A DNA stretch of 64,000 bases, from positions 1-64,000 of the forward strand of contig NZ_SOZE01000006.1 in assembly GCF_004519315.1 (NCBI RefSeq), in the 5' to 3' direction. The stretch comes from Mucilaginibacter psychrotolerans (GTDB lineage: Bacteria > Bacteroidota > Bacteroidia > Sphingobacteriales > Sphingobacteriaceae). The position numbers and the translations under genes are program-made. The notes beneath the pieces are model-generated. The model was given only the letters and a program-made list of their open reading frames with translations, did no database searches and had not been told where the DNA came from. This document shows, piece by piece, positions 44,739 to 52,508 of this stretch. How positions within the stretch are numbered: position 1 is the stretch's first letter; each line of letters begins with the position of its first letter.

Positions 44739-46539
44739 GCAGCGCATTTATCTGCTGCTTTTATCGGGGTTCGTTATTTTCAATTCGGCATGCGCGCAAA
44801 ACCCGCCCAATGGCAAAGCCTTTTTGCAAGAGCAAAAGGCCGCCGAGCAAAGCACCGTACTGCTCAACAACGATAAGCAAATTATCCCGCTGCAAAACCT
44901 GGATGTTGCCAAGATAGCCAGCATCCGGTTCTCCGGCGCCTACACTGCAGCATTCGATAGCCTGCTGAACAAGTACGCCAGGGTTGATCTCTTTAAAGGC
45001 AATGATTACCTCGGCCTTAAGTCACTCGATGCTTTATCGCTGGATACCAAGTTTTACAATACCCTTATTGTACAACTGGCCGATGCGGACCTGAACAACC
45101 CGCAGATACTCGATTTTATCACTACCAATCAAAAGCTAAAGAACGTAGTGGTTTCGCTTTTGGGGAGCGATAAATCGCTGGCTAAACTGAATGAGGTTGC
45201 AGGGCCGTTGCTATGGTCTACCCAAGTTACGCCGGTATCCGCTATGTTCAGCGCCCAGGCCATATTCGGCGGGGTGGCGGTAACGCAAAAACTTACAAAA
45301 GGCTATACCCCAAAATACGCCAATGGCACAGGCGCGCTCACGGCAAAAATACGCCTGCAATACACTGTGCCCGAAGATGCGGGTATTAATGCCGAAAACT
45401 TAACAGACATCGATAAAATTGCCCAGGAAGCCATCGGTAGCCAGGCTACTCCCGGTTGCGTGGTGATGGTGATAAAAGATGGCAAAGTAATCTTCAACAA
45501 AGCCTATGGCTACCATACCTACCGCAACGATATACCCGACCGCATAACCGACATCTTCGATGTGGCCAGTATGACTAAAATTTCGGCCACCACCATGGAA
45601 GCCATGCAGCTTTACGATCAGGGTAAGCTGGCGCTCGATTCTACCGCCGGCACCTACCTGGCACTGGCGCGTAAAAGCAATATCAAAACCCTTACCGTGC
45701 GCGAACTGCTGGAGCACCAGGCCGGCCTGATACCCGACATACAAACCTTCAGCAAAATAAAACCTACTGATTATACGGTAGATTCTTCGGCCAACTTCCC
45801 CACCAAGGTGAACGAGAATTATTACCTGCGCAAAAATTACTTTGAAGAAGTGATGTGGCCTGATATGCTGAACGCCCCTGTAAAAACCCGCGGGCAATAC
45901 GTGTACAGCGATGTAGGCATGTGCATTATGCAGCAAATAGTAGAAACCGTTACGGCCAGGCCTATTAACCACTATGTGCAGCAGCAGTTTTATAACCCGC
46001 TGGGCATGCAAACCGCAGGCTACCTGCCCTTATACCGTTTCCCTGTTGACAGGATACCGCCAACCGAAGACGATAAAAAAGACCGCCGTACCGTGATAGA
46101 TGGCTACGTGCACGACCCCACTGCGGCCCTGATGGGTGGCGTGGCAGGCCATGCAGGCCTGTTTGCCAGCGCAAACGATATTGGTATTATGTACCAGATG
46201 ATGCTGAACCGCGGCAGCTATGGCGGCGTGCAGTACATTAAACCCGAGACAGTGGATTTGTTTACGGCCAAGCAAAGTGCCGTAAGCCGCCGTGGCCTGG
46301 GTTTCGACCGTTGGGACCCTATACCTGAGCATAAATATCCCTCGCAACTGGCATCAGATCAGGCCTACGGGCATACCGGCTTTACCGGCACCTGCGTATG
46401 GGTAGACCCTAAGTACAACCTGGTTTACGTTTTCCTGTCTAATCGTGTGCACCCCAATGTAAGCAGTAAGCTGGGCAGCCTCAACATCCGCCCAAGGATA
46501 CAGGATGTGGTTTATGCAGCGATAACTAAGGGGATGTAA
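44725..46539 (+). CDS. GH3 C-domain/beta-lactamase fusion lipoprotein
   Basis: From ATG 44725 (604 residues) it starts with a lipoprotein-type signal ending N-S-A-C. Residues about 35-195 look like the C-terminal alpha/beta sandwich of glycoside hydrolase family 3 (A-A-E-Q-S-T-V-L-L-N-N-D, then A-I-F-G-G-V-A-V-T-Q-K-L). The remainder is a class C serine beta-lactamase/esterase domain with S282-M-T-K285, Y-S-D in place of Y-x-N, and G-H-T-G. Related Bacteroidota proteins carry a full GH3 (NagZ-like) barrel in front; here that barrel is absent. A role in peptidoglycan recycling is plausible. The start overlaps the upstream amidohydrolase. Confidence 0.85.
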   Translation: MTKNRQRIYLLLLSGFVIFNSACAQNPPNGKAFLQEQKAAEQSTVLLNNDKQIIPLQNLDVAKIASIRFSGAYTAAFDSLLNKYARVDLFKGNDYLGLKSLDALSLDTKFYNTLIVQLADADLNNPQILDFITTNQKLKNVVVSLLGSDKSLAKLNEVAGPLLWSTQVTPVSAMFSAQAIFGGVAVTQKLTKGYTPKYANGTGALTAKIRLQYTVPEDAGINAENLTDIDKIAQEAIGSQATPGCVVMVIKDGKVIFNKAYGYHTYRNDIPDRITDIFDVASMTKISATTMEAMQLYDQGKLALDSTAGTYLALARKSNIKTLTVRELLEHQAGLIPDIQTFSKIKPTDYTVDSSANFPTKVNENYYLRKNYFEEVMWPDMLNAPVKTRGQYVYSDVGMCIMQQIVETVTARPINHYVQQQFYNPLGMQTAGYLPLYRFPVDRIPPTEDDKKDRRTVIDGYVHDPTAALMGGVAGHAGLFASANDIGIMYQMMLNRGSYGGVQYIKPETVDLFTAKQSAVSRRGLGFDRWDPIPEHKYPSQLASDQAYGHTGFTGTCVWVDPKYNLVYVFLSNRVHPNVSSKLGSLNIRPRIQDVVYAAITKGM

Positions 46540-46573
46540 AAGTTCCCTCATCAAACATACGTCCATCCCAATT

Positions 46574-46741
46574 CGTCATTTCGAGCGAGCGAAAGGCTGG
46601 GTTGTGAGCAGGAGCGACGAGAAATCTTGTTAGCGCGATAGTTGCGTTATGCTTAGTGTAGCTGCTTGGCGGCTTTGCATATTTAACAAGTTTTCTCACC
46701 CAGTCCCGCACCACCCAGCGCTTCAGGATTCGAAATGACAT
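46574..46741. repeat. Dispersed intergenic repeat, copy 2 (GTCATTTCGA ends)
   Basis: A 168-bp element bounded by CGTCATTTCGA at 46574 and the inverted TCGAAATGACA ending near 46740. The interior shares AATGCAAAGCCGCCAAGC-like words with copies at 30948 and 50686 in inverse orientation. It lies between convergent genes. A short open frame on the minus strand through it is not a gene. Confidence 0.65.
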
Positions 46742-46767
46742 AGAGTAGCGTTGTTGTGGTCTCCCCC

Positions 46768-48171
46768 CTACTCCAACACTACTTTCTGATGCTGGTAAGG
46801 TATTTCTACATCGGCAAAGCCCTTCTCTTTCAGCTTTTCGGCAAAGTGCTGCTGCACCTCGTATTCGCCATGCACCAGGAAAAGTTTTTTTACCAGTTTA
46901 GGGTCCTGGCTGTTGAGGAAATGAAGCAAATCGTCGTAATCGCCATGGGCGCTCATGCTTTTTATCGATTGCACTTCGGCTACAACGGTATATTCGTCCC
47001 CGAAGATGCGCACCTCCTTTTCGCCACGCAGCAGGCGGCCTCCCAGCGAATTGGGCTCGGCATAGCCCACCATCAGTATGGTATTCTTTTGGTTGTTGAT
47101 GTTGTTTTTAATGTGGTGCTTCACGCGGCCGGCCTCGGCCATGCCCGATGAGGAGATGATCACACAGGGCCGCACATCATCGTTCAGCGCGATGGATTCC
47201 TGGGTAGACTGCACGAACTTTAAACCCTTAAAGCCGAAGGGGTCGGCATCTACCTTCATCACTTCTTTCACGTCTTTATTATACACCTCGGGGTGGGCCT
47301 TCAATACCTGCGTAGCTTTCTCAGATAGCGGGCTATCTACATAATACGGCACATCGGGCAACACGCCTTTTAATTCCAGGGCATTTAAGGCATACAGCAA
47401 TTCCTGCGTACGCCCCACGCTGAAGGCCGGGATAATTACTTTGCCTTTTTTTACCTCGCAGGTTTGTTTGATAATTTCCAGCAGGGCATCCTCTATAGGG
47501 CCAATATCTTTATGCAGGCTGTCGCCATAGGTCGATTCCAGCAAAATGTAATTTGCCTGCGGGAAAGTCTGTGGGTTATTTAGCAGCATATCGCCATAGC
47601 GGCCCACATCACCGCTGAAGGTGATATAGGTGGTTTTGCCGTTTTCCTGTACCGCCAGGTGTACAGCGGCGCTACCTAGCACGTGCCCGGCATCGGTAAA
47701 CTTAAATTTAAGGTTGGGGGTAATATGATAAGCCTCGTGGTAATTTACAATCTTGAATAGACCCAGCGCTTTGATCACATCATCCTCGGTGTATAAAGCC
47801 TCCAGTAAAGGCAGGCCTTTACGCTCCCGGTGCTTATTGCTGTACTCCACATCCTGCTCCTGTATCTTGGCAGAATCTGCAAGCAATATCTTGCAAAGGT
47901 CCATTGTAGCGGCGGTACAAAATATCTGCCCTTCAAATCCCTCAGAAACCAGGCGCGGAATCAGTCCGCAATGATCAATATGCGCATGCGAGAGGATCAG
48001 GTAATCAACCTTAGTGGGGTTGAAGCCGAAATGCTCGTTCATCTCTTCGGTTTGTTCGCCCATGCCCTGGAACATACCGCAGTCTAAAAGTACGCTTGTG
48101 CCATCCTGCAGGCGCAAAAGGTGCTTGCTGCCGGTTACATTACGGGCAGCACCGTGAAAAGTAATATCCAT
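46768..48171 (-). CDS. Beta-CASP metallo-beta-lactamase RNA-processing exonuclease
   Basis: From ATG 48171, 467 residues. The metallo-beta-lactamase fold carries H-A-H-I-D-H-C-G (zinc ligands), a later D-A-G-H-V-L-G-S, and the beta-CASP insert with S-T-Y-G-D-S-L-H, followed by the RNA-specificity domain (S-S-S-G-M-A-E-A-G-R-V-x-H-H-I) and the K-S-M-S-A-H-G-D closing motif. These mark CPSF73/RNase J-like ribonucleases and their relatives; in Bacteroidota the family is thought to act in RNA turnover. The extended N-terminus to 48210 is rejected because the fold begins at M-D-I-T-F-H-G. It diverges from the BlaI-like gene across the palindromic operators. Confidence 0.92.
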   Translation of the reverse strand: MDITFHGAARNVTGSKHLLRLQDGTSVLLDCGMFQGMGEQTEEMNEHFGFNPTKVDYLILSHAHIDHCGLIPRLVSEGFEGQIFCTAATMDLCKILLADSAKIQEQDVEYSNKHRERKGLPLLEALYTEDDVIKALGLFKIVNYHEAYHITPNLKFKFTDAGHVLGSAAVHLAVQENGKTTYITFSGDVGRYGDMLLNNPQTFPQANYILLESTYGDSLHKDIGPIEDALLEIIKQTCEVKKGKVIIPAFSVGRTQELLYALNALELKGVLPDVPYYVDSPLSEKATQVLKAHPEVYNKDVKEVMKVDADPFGFKGLKFVQSTQESIALNDDVRPCVIISSSGMAEAGRVKHHIKNNINNQKNTILMVGYAEPNSLGGRLLRGEKEVRIFGDEYTVVAEVQSIKSMSAHGDYDDLLHFLNSQDPKLVKKLFLVHGEYEVQQHFAEKLKEKGFADVEIPYQHQKVVLE

Positions 48172-48229
48172 GTATAATATATTGTGCGTAGAAGAACCAA
48201 ACATGCACATAAAAGTTTGATAAATAAAA

Positions 48230-48245
48230 AACTAAGCACTTAGTT
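48230..48245. promoter_or_regulatory. BlaI-type operator 1
   Basis: AACTAAG at 48230-48236 and CTTAGTT at 48239-48245 form a perfect inverted repeat with a two-base centre. The site covers the GTTG (48243-48246) proposed as the -33 element of the promoter for the BlaI-like gene. It is 14 of 16 identical to operator 2 at 48278-48293. Confidence 0.7.
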
Positions 48246-48274
48246 GTAATTTTCATTTTAATATTTTAACTTCG
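48243..48274 (+). promoter_or_regulatory. Promoter of the BlaI-M56 operon
   Basis: GTTG at 48243-48246, a 20-base spacer and TAACTTCG at 48267-48274 fit the Bacteroidota -33/-7 layout (consensus about TTTG-N19-TAnnTTTG), with C for T at one position. Operator 1 overlaps the -33 box and operator 2 lies at the expected start of transcription. Confidence 0.6.
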
Positions 48275-48277
48275 TAT

Positions 48278-48293
48278 AACTAATAACTTAGTT
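48278..48293. promoter_or_regulatory. BlaI-type operator 2
   Basis: AACTAA (48278-48283) and TTAGTT (48288-48293) form an inverted repeat around TAAC. It differs from operator 1 only in two central bases and lies 48 bases downstream centre to centre, straddling the predicted transcription start and ending 13 bases before the BlaI-like start codon. Confidence 0.7.
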
Positions 48294-48306
48294 TATCTCA
48301 CACAAC

Positions 48307-48678
48307 ATGGAAATTAAAGATTTAACCCGCGCCGAAGAACAGATTATGCAGGTGCTTTGGCAGTTAAAGAAGGGCTTCGTAAAAGATGTTTTAGATATTT
48401 TGCCTGAGCCCAAACCTGCATACAACACGGTATCCACCATCATCAGGATACTGGAAACGAAGGGTTTTGTAGGACACACGGCTTACGGCAAAAGCCACGA
48501 ATACCACCCCGTAGTGAGCAAAGAACAATACCAAAATTTTGCTGCCGATAAGCTGCTTAGCGGCTACTTCGATAACTCGGTAAACAGGATGCTTTCCTTT
48601 TTTGTGAAGAAAGAGAAGATAGATCTGAAAGAAGCCGACGAGATAATGAAACTGATTGAAAAACTAAAAGATAAATAG
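48307..48678 (+). CDS. BlaI/MecI-family repressor
   Basis: A 123-residue winged-helix regulator. The start L-T-R-A-E-E-Q-I-M-Q-V-L-W, the Y-N-T-V-S-T-I-I-R-I-L-E recognition helix (about 39-50) and the G-x-x-x-H-E-Y-x-P-x-V-S-x-E-x-Y wing are standard for BlaI/MecI. Family knowledge: a dimer represses its own operon and is removed by proteolysis once the partner M56 sensor is activated. The stop is two bases before the M56 gene. Two palindromes in the promoter are its likely targets. Confidence 0.93.
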   Translation: MEIKDLTRAEEQIMQVLWQLKKGFVKDVLDILPEPKPAYNTVSTIIRILETKGFVGHTAYGKSHEYHPVVSKEQYQNFAADKLLSGYFDNSVNRMLSFFVKKEKIDLKEADEIMKLIEKLKDK

Positions 48679-48680
48679 TT

Positions 48681-50609
48681 ATGGCCTGGTGGAATTATTT
48701 ATTGCTGGTAAATATTTACCTCACCCTGTTCTTTGGCTTTTATGCGCTGCTGCTACGCCGCGAAACTTTCTTTCAGCTTAACCGCATTTACCTGGTAGGC
48801 GCTGCACTGCTATCGTTTTTTATACCGCTTATACAATCCGACTGGTTAAAAGATCTGTTTATTACGCGGGAGGTGCAAGCAACCTTTTATGGCTCGGGCG
48901 CAGATATTAACATCACAGCACTCGCACCTATAAAAGACAGCCCTTACACGCTTGGCCAGTTGGTGGTGATGCTGTACCTGGCGGGCGTAACGGTACTTGC
49001 CCTACGGCTGATGTGGCAATTTATCCAACTGAAGCGGGTGCTTAAGCAGGCCCTGCCAACCGTGCCGTATTCGTTCTTCAACATGATATATGTTGCCGAT
49101 GATACCGAGAGCAAGGAGGTAATTATGGCACATGAGGAGGTACACGCCAAACAATGGCATTCTGCCGATGTACTTATTGTGGAAGCGGTGATGATACTCA
49201 GCTGGTTTAACCCGGTAGTGTACCTGTACCGATCGGCCATTAAGCATATACACGAATACATTGCCGACAGGCAGGCCATAAAAGCGGGTAACGATAAAGC
49301 CGAATACGCTATGCTGCTGCTGAGCCAAACCTTTAATGCGCCTGCGCATCGTTTAGTTAACCCTTTTTATAACCACAGCTTATTAAAACAACGCATCATG
49401 ATGTTACAAAAAAACAAATCGCAGCGCATTAAACTATTGAAATACGGGCTGTCGGCACCGTTGTTCATCATGATGCTGATCTTATCATCGGCCACCATAA
49501 ACGATAGTAAAGCCGTAAAAAGCATCAATAACAACGCCGAGGAATTGTTTTTGCAGCCTGCATCAGCCATAGTTTCGGAGACAGAAGCATCGGCACTGTA
49601 CCCCGAGGTGGTAAACGTACTGAGTACCGACAAATCCAGCCCAAAGAAAGCAACCTTGCTAAAAGGGAAGGTTTTTGCCATAGATACTACTAAAAAGGGA
49701 AAGGTTTATTTAGCCGTAGAGCAACAGCCACGCTTCCCCGGCGACGATAAAGCCTTTGCGGCCTACCTGGGCAAAACCATCAAGTACCCGCAAACAGCGC
49801 GTAAAAACAATGTTCAAGGTCGCGTAATACTGACTTTTGTAATAGAAAAAGATGGTGCCATTACCGATATAAAAGTGCTGCGCGGCATAGGCAGTGGCTG
49901 CGATGAAGAAGCGGTGCGCGCACTGAAACAATCGCCAAAATGGATTGCCGGGAAACAAAAAGGCAAGGCAGTGCGGGTTCAATTCGCTGTACCGATAGCA
50001 TTTAGCCTTTCACCAGAAACCGCTTTAAACACAAGCTCCGCAATAAAGATGCTGGGCGTAGATAATGCCGTATTTACGCAAGTAGAGCAGCAGCCTGGCT
50101 ACCCAGGTGGCAACGAGGCCTGCGTAAAATACCTCACTACCAATATTAAATACCCTGCCGAGGCCCGTAAAAACAACATACAAGGCCGCGTAATAACCAG
50201 CTTTGTGGTACGAGATGACGGCTCGCTTGATGATGTGAAAGTAATAAAGGGTATTGGTTTTGGCGCCGATGAAGAAGCCATAAGGGTTATCAAAAACATG
50301 CCCAAATGGTTTCCGGGCATGCAAAACGGCATACCGGTAAATGTGCGTTACACGCTGCCTATTGCTTTTACTTTAAACGGCAAACAATTAAACCTGCAGG
50401 GTAAAACAGATCCCGCAACTTTCGTTGAGTTACCAGGACCGGCTAAACCATTATACATGTTAGATGGTAAAGAAGTCATCGGCTTAGACCAGATTAACCC
50501 CGACGACATCCAAAGCATCAGTGTGTTAAAAGACAATAGCGCAACCGCACTATACGGCGATAAAGGAAAGAATGGCGTGGTATTAATCGTTACCAAAAAA
50601 GCAAAATAA
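48681..50609 (+). CDS. BlaR1-like M56 metallopeptidase with two TonB domains and plug-like tail
   Basis: A 642-residue membrane protein. Four transmembrane helices (about 5-25, 36-52, 90-112, 255-272) enclose an M56 peptidase with H151-E-E-V-H155 and E-x-x-A-D. It lacks a penicillin-binding sensor domain like that in BlaR1. Instead the periplasmic part has two TonB C-terminal domains in tandem (about 348-442 and 470-564; each Y-P-x-x-A-R-K-N-N-x-Q-G-R-V-I followed by G-I-G), then a 50-residue tail (589-640) like the start of a TonB-receptor plug (L-Y-M-L-D-G-K-E-V-I, D-I-Q-S-I-S-V-L-K-D-x-S-A-T-A-L-Y-G-x-x-G-x-N-G-V-V-L-I). It probably senses envelope or receptor state and cleaves its repressor. 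Confidence 0.9.
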   Translation: MAWWNYLLLVNIYLTLFFGFYALLLRRETFFQLNRIYLVGAALLSFFIPLIQSDWLKDLFITREVQATFYGSGADINITALAPIKDSPYTLGQLVVMLYLAGVTVLALRLMWQFIQLKRVLKQALPTVPYSFFNMIYVADDTESKEVIMAHEEVHAKQWHSADVLIVEAVMILSWFNPVVYLYRSAIKHIHEYIADRQAIKAGNDKAEYAMLLLSQTFNAPAHRLVNPFYNHSLLKQRIMMLQKNKSQRIKLLKYGLSAPLFIMMLILSSATINDSKAVKSINNNAEELFLQPASAIVSETEASALYPEVVNVLSTDKSSPKKATLLKGKVFAIDTTKKGKVYLAVEQQPRFPGDDKAFAAYLGKTIKYPQTARKNNVQGRVILTFVIEKDGAITDIKVLRGIGSGCDEEAVRALKQSPKWIAGKQKGKAVRVQFAVPIAFSLSPETALNTSSAIKMLGVDNAVFTQVEQQPGYPGGNEACVKYLTTNIKYPAEARKNNIQGRVITSFVVRDDGSLDDVKVIKGIGFGADEEAIRVIKNMPKWFPGMQNGIPVNVRYTLPIAFTLNGKQLNLQGKTDPATFVELPGPAKPLYMLDGKEVIGLDQINPDDIQSISVLKDNSATALYGDKGKNGVVLIVTKKAK

Positions 50610-50636
50610 GCTCAGTTTAGTTAATTATAAACCCGG

Positions 50637-50666
50637 GCCGGCAGCGTAAAACCTGCCGGCTTTTTT
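50637..50666 (+). terminator. Intrinsic terminator of the BlaI-M56 operon
   Basis: An 8-base-pair GC stem (GCCGGCAG at 50637-50644 with CTGCCGGC at 50653-50660), an eight-base loop and six T residues, beginning 28 bases after the stop. Confidence 0.88.
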
Positions 50667-50685
50667 GTGGGATAAAACCGTCCAC

Positions 50686-50796
50686 CGTCATGCTGAACTT
50701 GTTTCAGCACCCTACGTGGCAGGTCTACAGAATGCAAAGCAGCTAAGCAAAGCCGCCACTTTTATGATGGGGTGTTGAAATAAATTCAACATCACG
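50686..50796. repeat. Dispersed intergenic repeat, copy 3
   Basis: An element of 111 bp starting CGTCATGCTGAAC and ending ATCACG. It shares AATGCAAAGCAGC, AAGCAAAG, TTTTATGATGGGGTGTTGAAA and TTCAACAT words in the same order with copy 1 at 30948-31072, so the two have a common origin. No open frame lies inside. Confidence 0.65.
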
Positions 50797-50833
50797 ATAG
50801 TTTTTCGCAGGTTTTGAGATAGCGTGCGCCGTA

Positions 50834-50989
50834 TTATATAGCAGTAGGCTTACGTATAATACCCAAAATCACGGCAATAATGGCAATAACGAGCAACACG
50901 TGGATAAGGCTGCCCACAGCGGTAAAAAACACGCCGATTGCCCAACCTATAATCAGGATAACAGCGATAATATACAGTAATGAGTTCAT
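50834..50989 (-). CDS. 51-residue membrane protein, lmo0937-like
   Basis: A short gene below usual length cut-offs. It runs from ATG 50989 to a TAA at 50834. The product has two hydrophobic helices (L-L-Y-I-I-A-V-I-L-I-I-G-W-A-I-G-V-F-F and I-H-V-L-L-V-I-A-I-I-A-V-I-L-G-I-I) joined by A-V-G-S, ending R-K-P-T-A-I. This is the pattern of the lmo0937-family small membrane proteins, stress-linked in other bacteria and of unknown function. A purine-poor upstream region gives no clear ribosome site, which is usual in Bacteroidota. It stands alone, opposite in direction to its neighbours. Confidence 0.82.
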   Translation of the reverse strand: MNSLLYIIAVILIIGWAIGVFFTAVGSLIHVLLVIAIIAVILGIIRKPTAI

Positions 50990-51203
50990 GGTTAATGATT
51001 TAAATGTTTATGCTTATTTGTTTGTTGAGTAGATATAATAGCCGCAGATTGAAAAATGTTTTAAATATTTGCAGCGGCAAAAGCAAGGCAACATCTTGAG
51101 TGTTCGAAAGCTTTGAAATGCGCCGGGGGATGTGCGATTCCCTCAGGGGGAGTTAATAACCAAATTTGTACCGCCCTACAAACAACCGCCGCAATAAGAT
51201 ACC

Positions 51204-51671
51204 ATGAAATATTACACCTTTGGCGATGAGCCCGCCATATCGCCCGATGAGTTTTTTATGAACGAAGCCCTCAAAGAGGCGAGGCTGGCGCTGCAGGAAG
51301 ACGAGATACCCATTGGTGCCGTAGTGGTTTGCCAGGGCAAAATAATTGGGCGTGGACATAACCTTACCGAGCGGTTGAACGATGTATCGGCCCATGCCGA
51401 AATGCAGGCACTTACCGCCGCAACCAATTACATGGGTGGCAAGTATTTACCCGAATGCACCTTATATGTTACGCTGGAACCTTGCGTAATGTGTGCCGGT
51501 GCCTCTTACTGGTTCCAGGTAGGCAGGATAGTTTTTGGGGCATATGATGCCAAACGCGGCTTCGGCAGGCTCAACCAAACCATCACTCACCCCAAAACAC
51601 TAATAACCGGGGGCATTTTCGAAAACGAATGCGCGCAGCTGGTGAAAGATTTCTTTAAGAAGAAGAGATAG
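51204..51671 (+). CDS. tadA: tRNA-specific adenosine deaminase-like protein TadA
   Basis: A 155-residue zinc-dependent deaminase. Catalytic H-A-E is in S-A-H-A-E-M-Q-A-L and the zinc cysteines are in P-C-V-M-C-A-G-A, with the F-G-A-x-D-x-K-x-G-x motif downstream. The architecture fits TadA, which converts A34 to inosine in tRNA(Arg); related guanine/cytosine deaminases share motifs, so the symbol carries some doubt. The N-terminus (Y-Y-T-F-G-D-E-P-A-I-S-P-D-E-F-F-M-N-E-A-L) is longer than in E. coli TadA but usual for this group. An imperfect hairpin repeat lies just downstream. Confidence 0.88.
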   Translation: MKYYTFGDEPAISPDEFFMNEALKEARLALQEDEIPIGAVVVCQGKIIGRGHNLTERLNDVSAHAEMQALTAATNYMGGKYLPECTLYVTLEPCVMCAGASYWFQVGRIVFGAYDAKRGFGRLNQTITHPKTLITGGIFENECAQLVKDFFKKKR

Positions 51672-51672
51672 G

Positions 51673-51748
51673 TGGTCCATAGTCGATGGACTATAGTCCA
51701 TAGCAGGAAAGGTTTTTCTATGGACTATTGACTATGGTCCATGGACTA
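51673..51748. repeat. CCATAGTC/GGACTAT inverted repeat
   Basis: Two 31-base arms (51673-51703 and 51718-51748) match as reverse complements at 24 positions, with the innermost 11 pairs perfect and a 14-base loop. It is built from repeated TAGTCCAT words. It lies between tadA and the superoxide dismutase promoter and could end the tadA transcript. Confidence 0.7.
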
Positions 51749-51790
51749 AAGAAATGACATTAATTTAGAACAAAAAGCCAATTCCACGCT

Positions 51791-51798
51791 TATATTTG
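51791..51798 (+). promoter_or_regulatory. -7 promoter element of the superoxide dismutase gene
   Basis: TATATTTG is an exact match to TAnnTTTG, 36 bases before the ATG. The -33 box is not clear. Confidence 0.55.
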
Positions 51799-51834
51799 CT
51801 CATCACAACACGTAAAACTTAAAAACTGAATATT

Positions 51835-52446
51835 ATGGCATTTACCCTACCGGCGTTATCTTACGCTACCGATGCACTGGAACCACACATCGATAAATTG
51901 ACCATGGAAATACACCATGGCAAGCACCACAACGCTTATGTTACCAACTTAAACAAAGCTTTGGAAGGCAAACCAGAGGCTGATGCGCATATCGAAGACA
52001 TCATCAAAAACATTTCTAAATACCCTGCTGCTGTACGCAACAACGGTGGTGGCCACTATAACCACAGCCTTTTCTGGACCTTGCTTTCGCCAAACGGTGG
52101 CGGCGAGCCAACAGGTGCTTTAGCAGCGGCTATTGCCAGCACTTTCGGCACCTTTGCCGATTTCAAAACTAAATTATCTGATGCCGGCGCAACACGTTTC
52201 GGTTCGGGCTGGGCATGGCTTATCGTTACTGCCGATAAAAAATTAGCCATAACCTCTACCCCTAACCAGGATAGCCCTTTAATGGACATCGCCGAAGTAA
52301 AAGGCACGCCTATTTTAGGTATTGATGTTTGGGAACACGCTTACTACCTGAAATACCAAAACCTACGCCCTGCTTATTTGGCAGCGATCTGGAATGTAGT
52401 TAATTGGGCACATGTAGCAGAGCTTTACGCTAAAGCGACAGCTTAA
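51835..52446 (+). CDS. sodA: Superoxide dismutase, Mn/Fe family, Mn-like
   Basis: Converts superoxide to oxygen and hydrogen peroxide. It is a 203-residue cytosolic enzyme. Metal ligands are H27 (E-I-H-H), H77 (Y-N-H-S-L-F-W), D164 and H168 (D-V-W-E-H-A-Y-Y-L). N-Q-D-S-P-L-M at about 144-150 places the active-site glutamine in the C-terminal domain, the arrangement typical of Mn rather than Fe enzymes in E. coli; cambialistic use is possible. It starts at ATG 51835 after a recognisable promoter and is closed by a terminator, so it is monocistronic. The next gene encodes a small DUF2185-like protein. Confidence 0.95.
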   Translation: MAFTLPALSYATDALEPHIDKLTMEIHHGKHHNAYVTNLNKALEGKPEADAHIEDIIKNISKYPAAVRNNGGGHYNHSLFWTLLSPNGGGEPTGALAAAIASTFGTFADFKTKLSDAGATRFGSGWAWLIVTADKKLAITSTPNQDSPLMDIAEVKGTPILGIDVWEHAYYLKYQNLRPAYLAAIWNVVNWAHVAELYAKATA

Positions 52447-52462
52447 TATCAAATAACTTTTT

Positions 52463-52497
52463 AAAACGGCAGCAGTAAAATGTTGCCGTTTTTTTTT
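52463..52497 (+). terminator. Terminator after the superoxide dismutase gene
   Basis: A nine-base-pair stem (52463-52471 with 52484-52492) with a 12-base loop ends in a run of T residues to 52497, starting 17 bases after the stop. Confidence 0.85.
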
Positions 52498-52508
52498 GAA
52501 TAAAAAAA

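Noticed and set aside
45400..46011. 203-residue minus-strand frame opposite the beta-lactamase fusion
   Set aside because: Shadow of the sense gene; rich in histidine, tyrosine and valine from reversed codons.
46526..46741. 71-residue minus-strand frame in the intergenic repeat
   Set aside because: It coincides with the dispersed repeat and has no conserved features.
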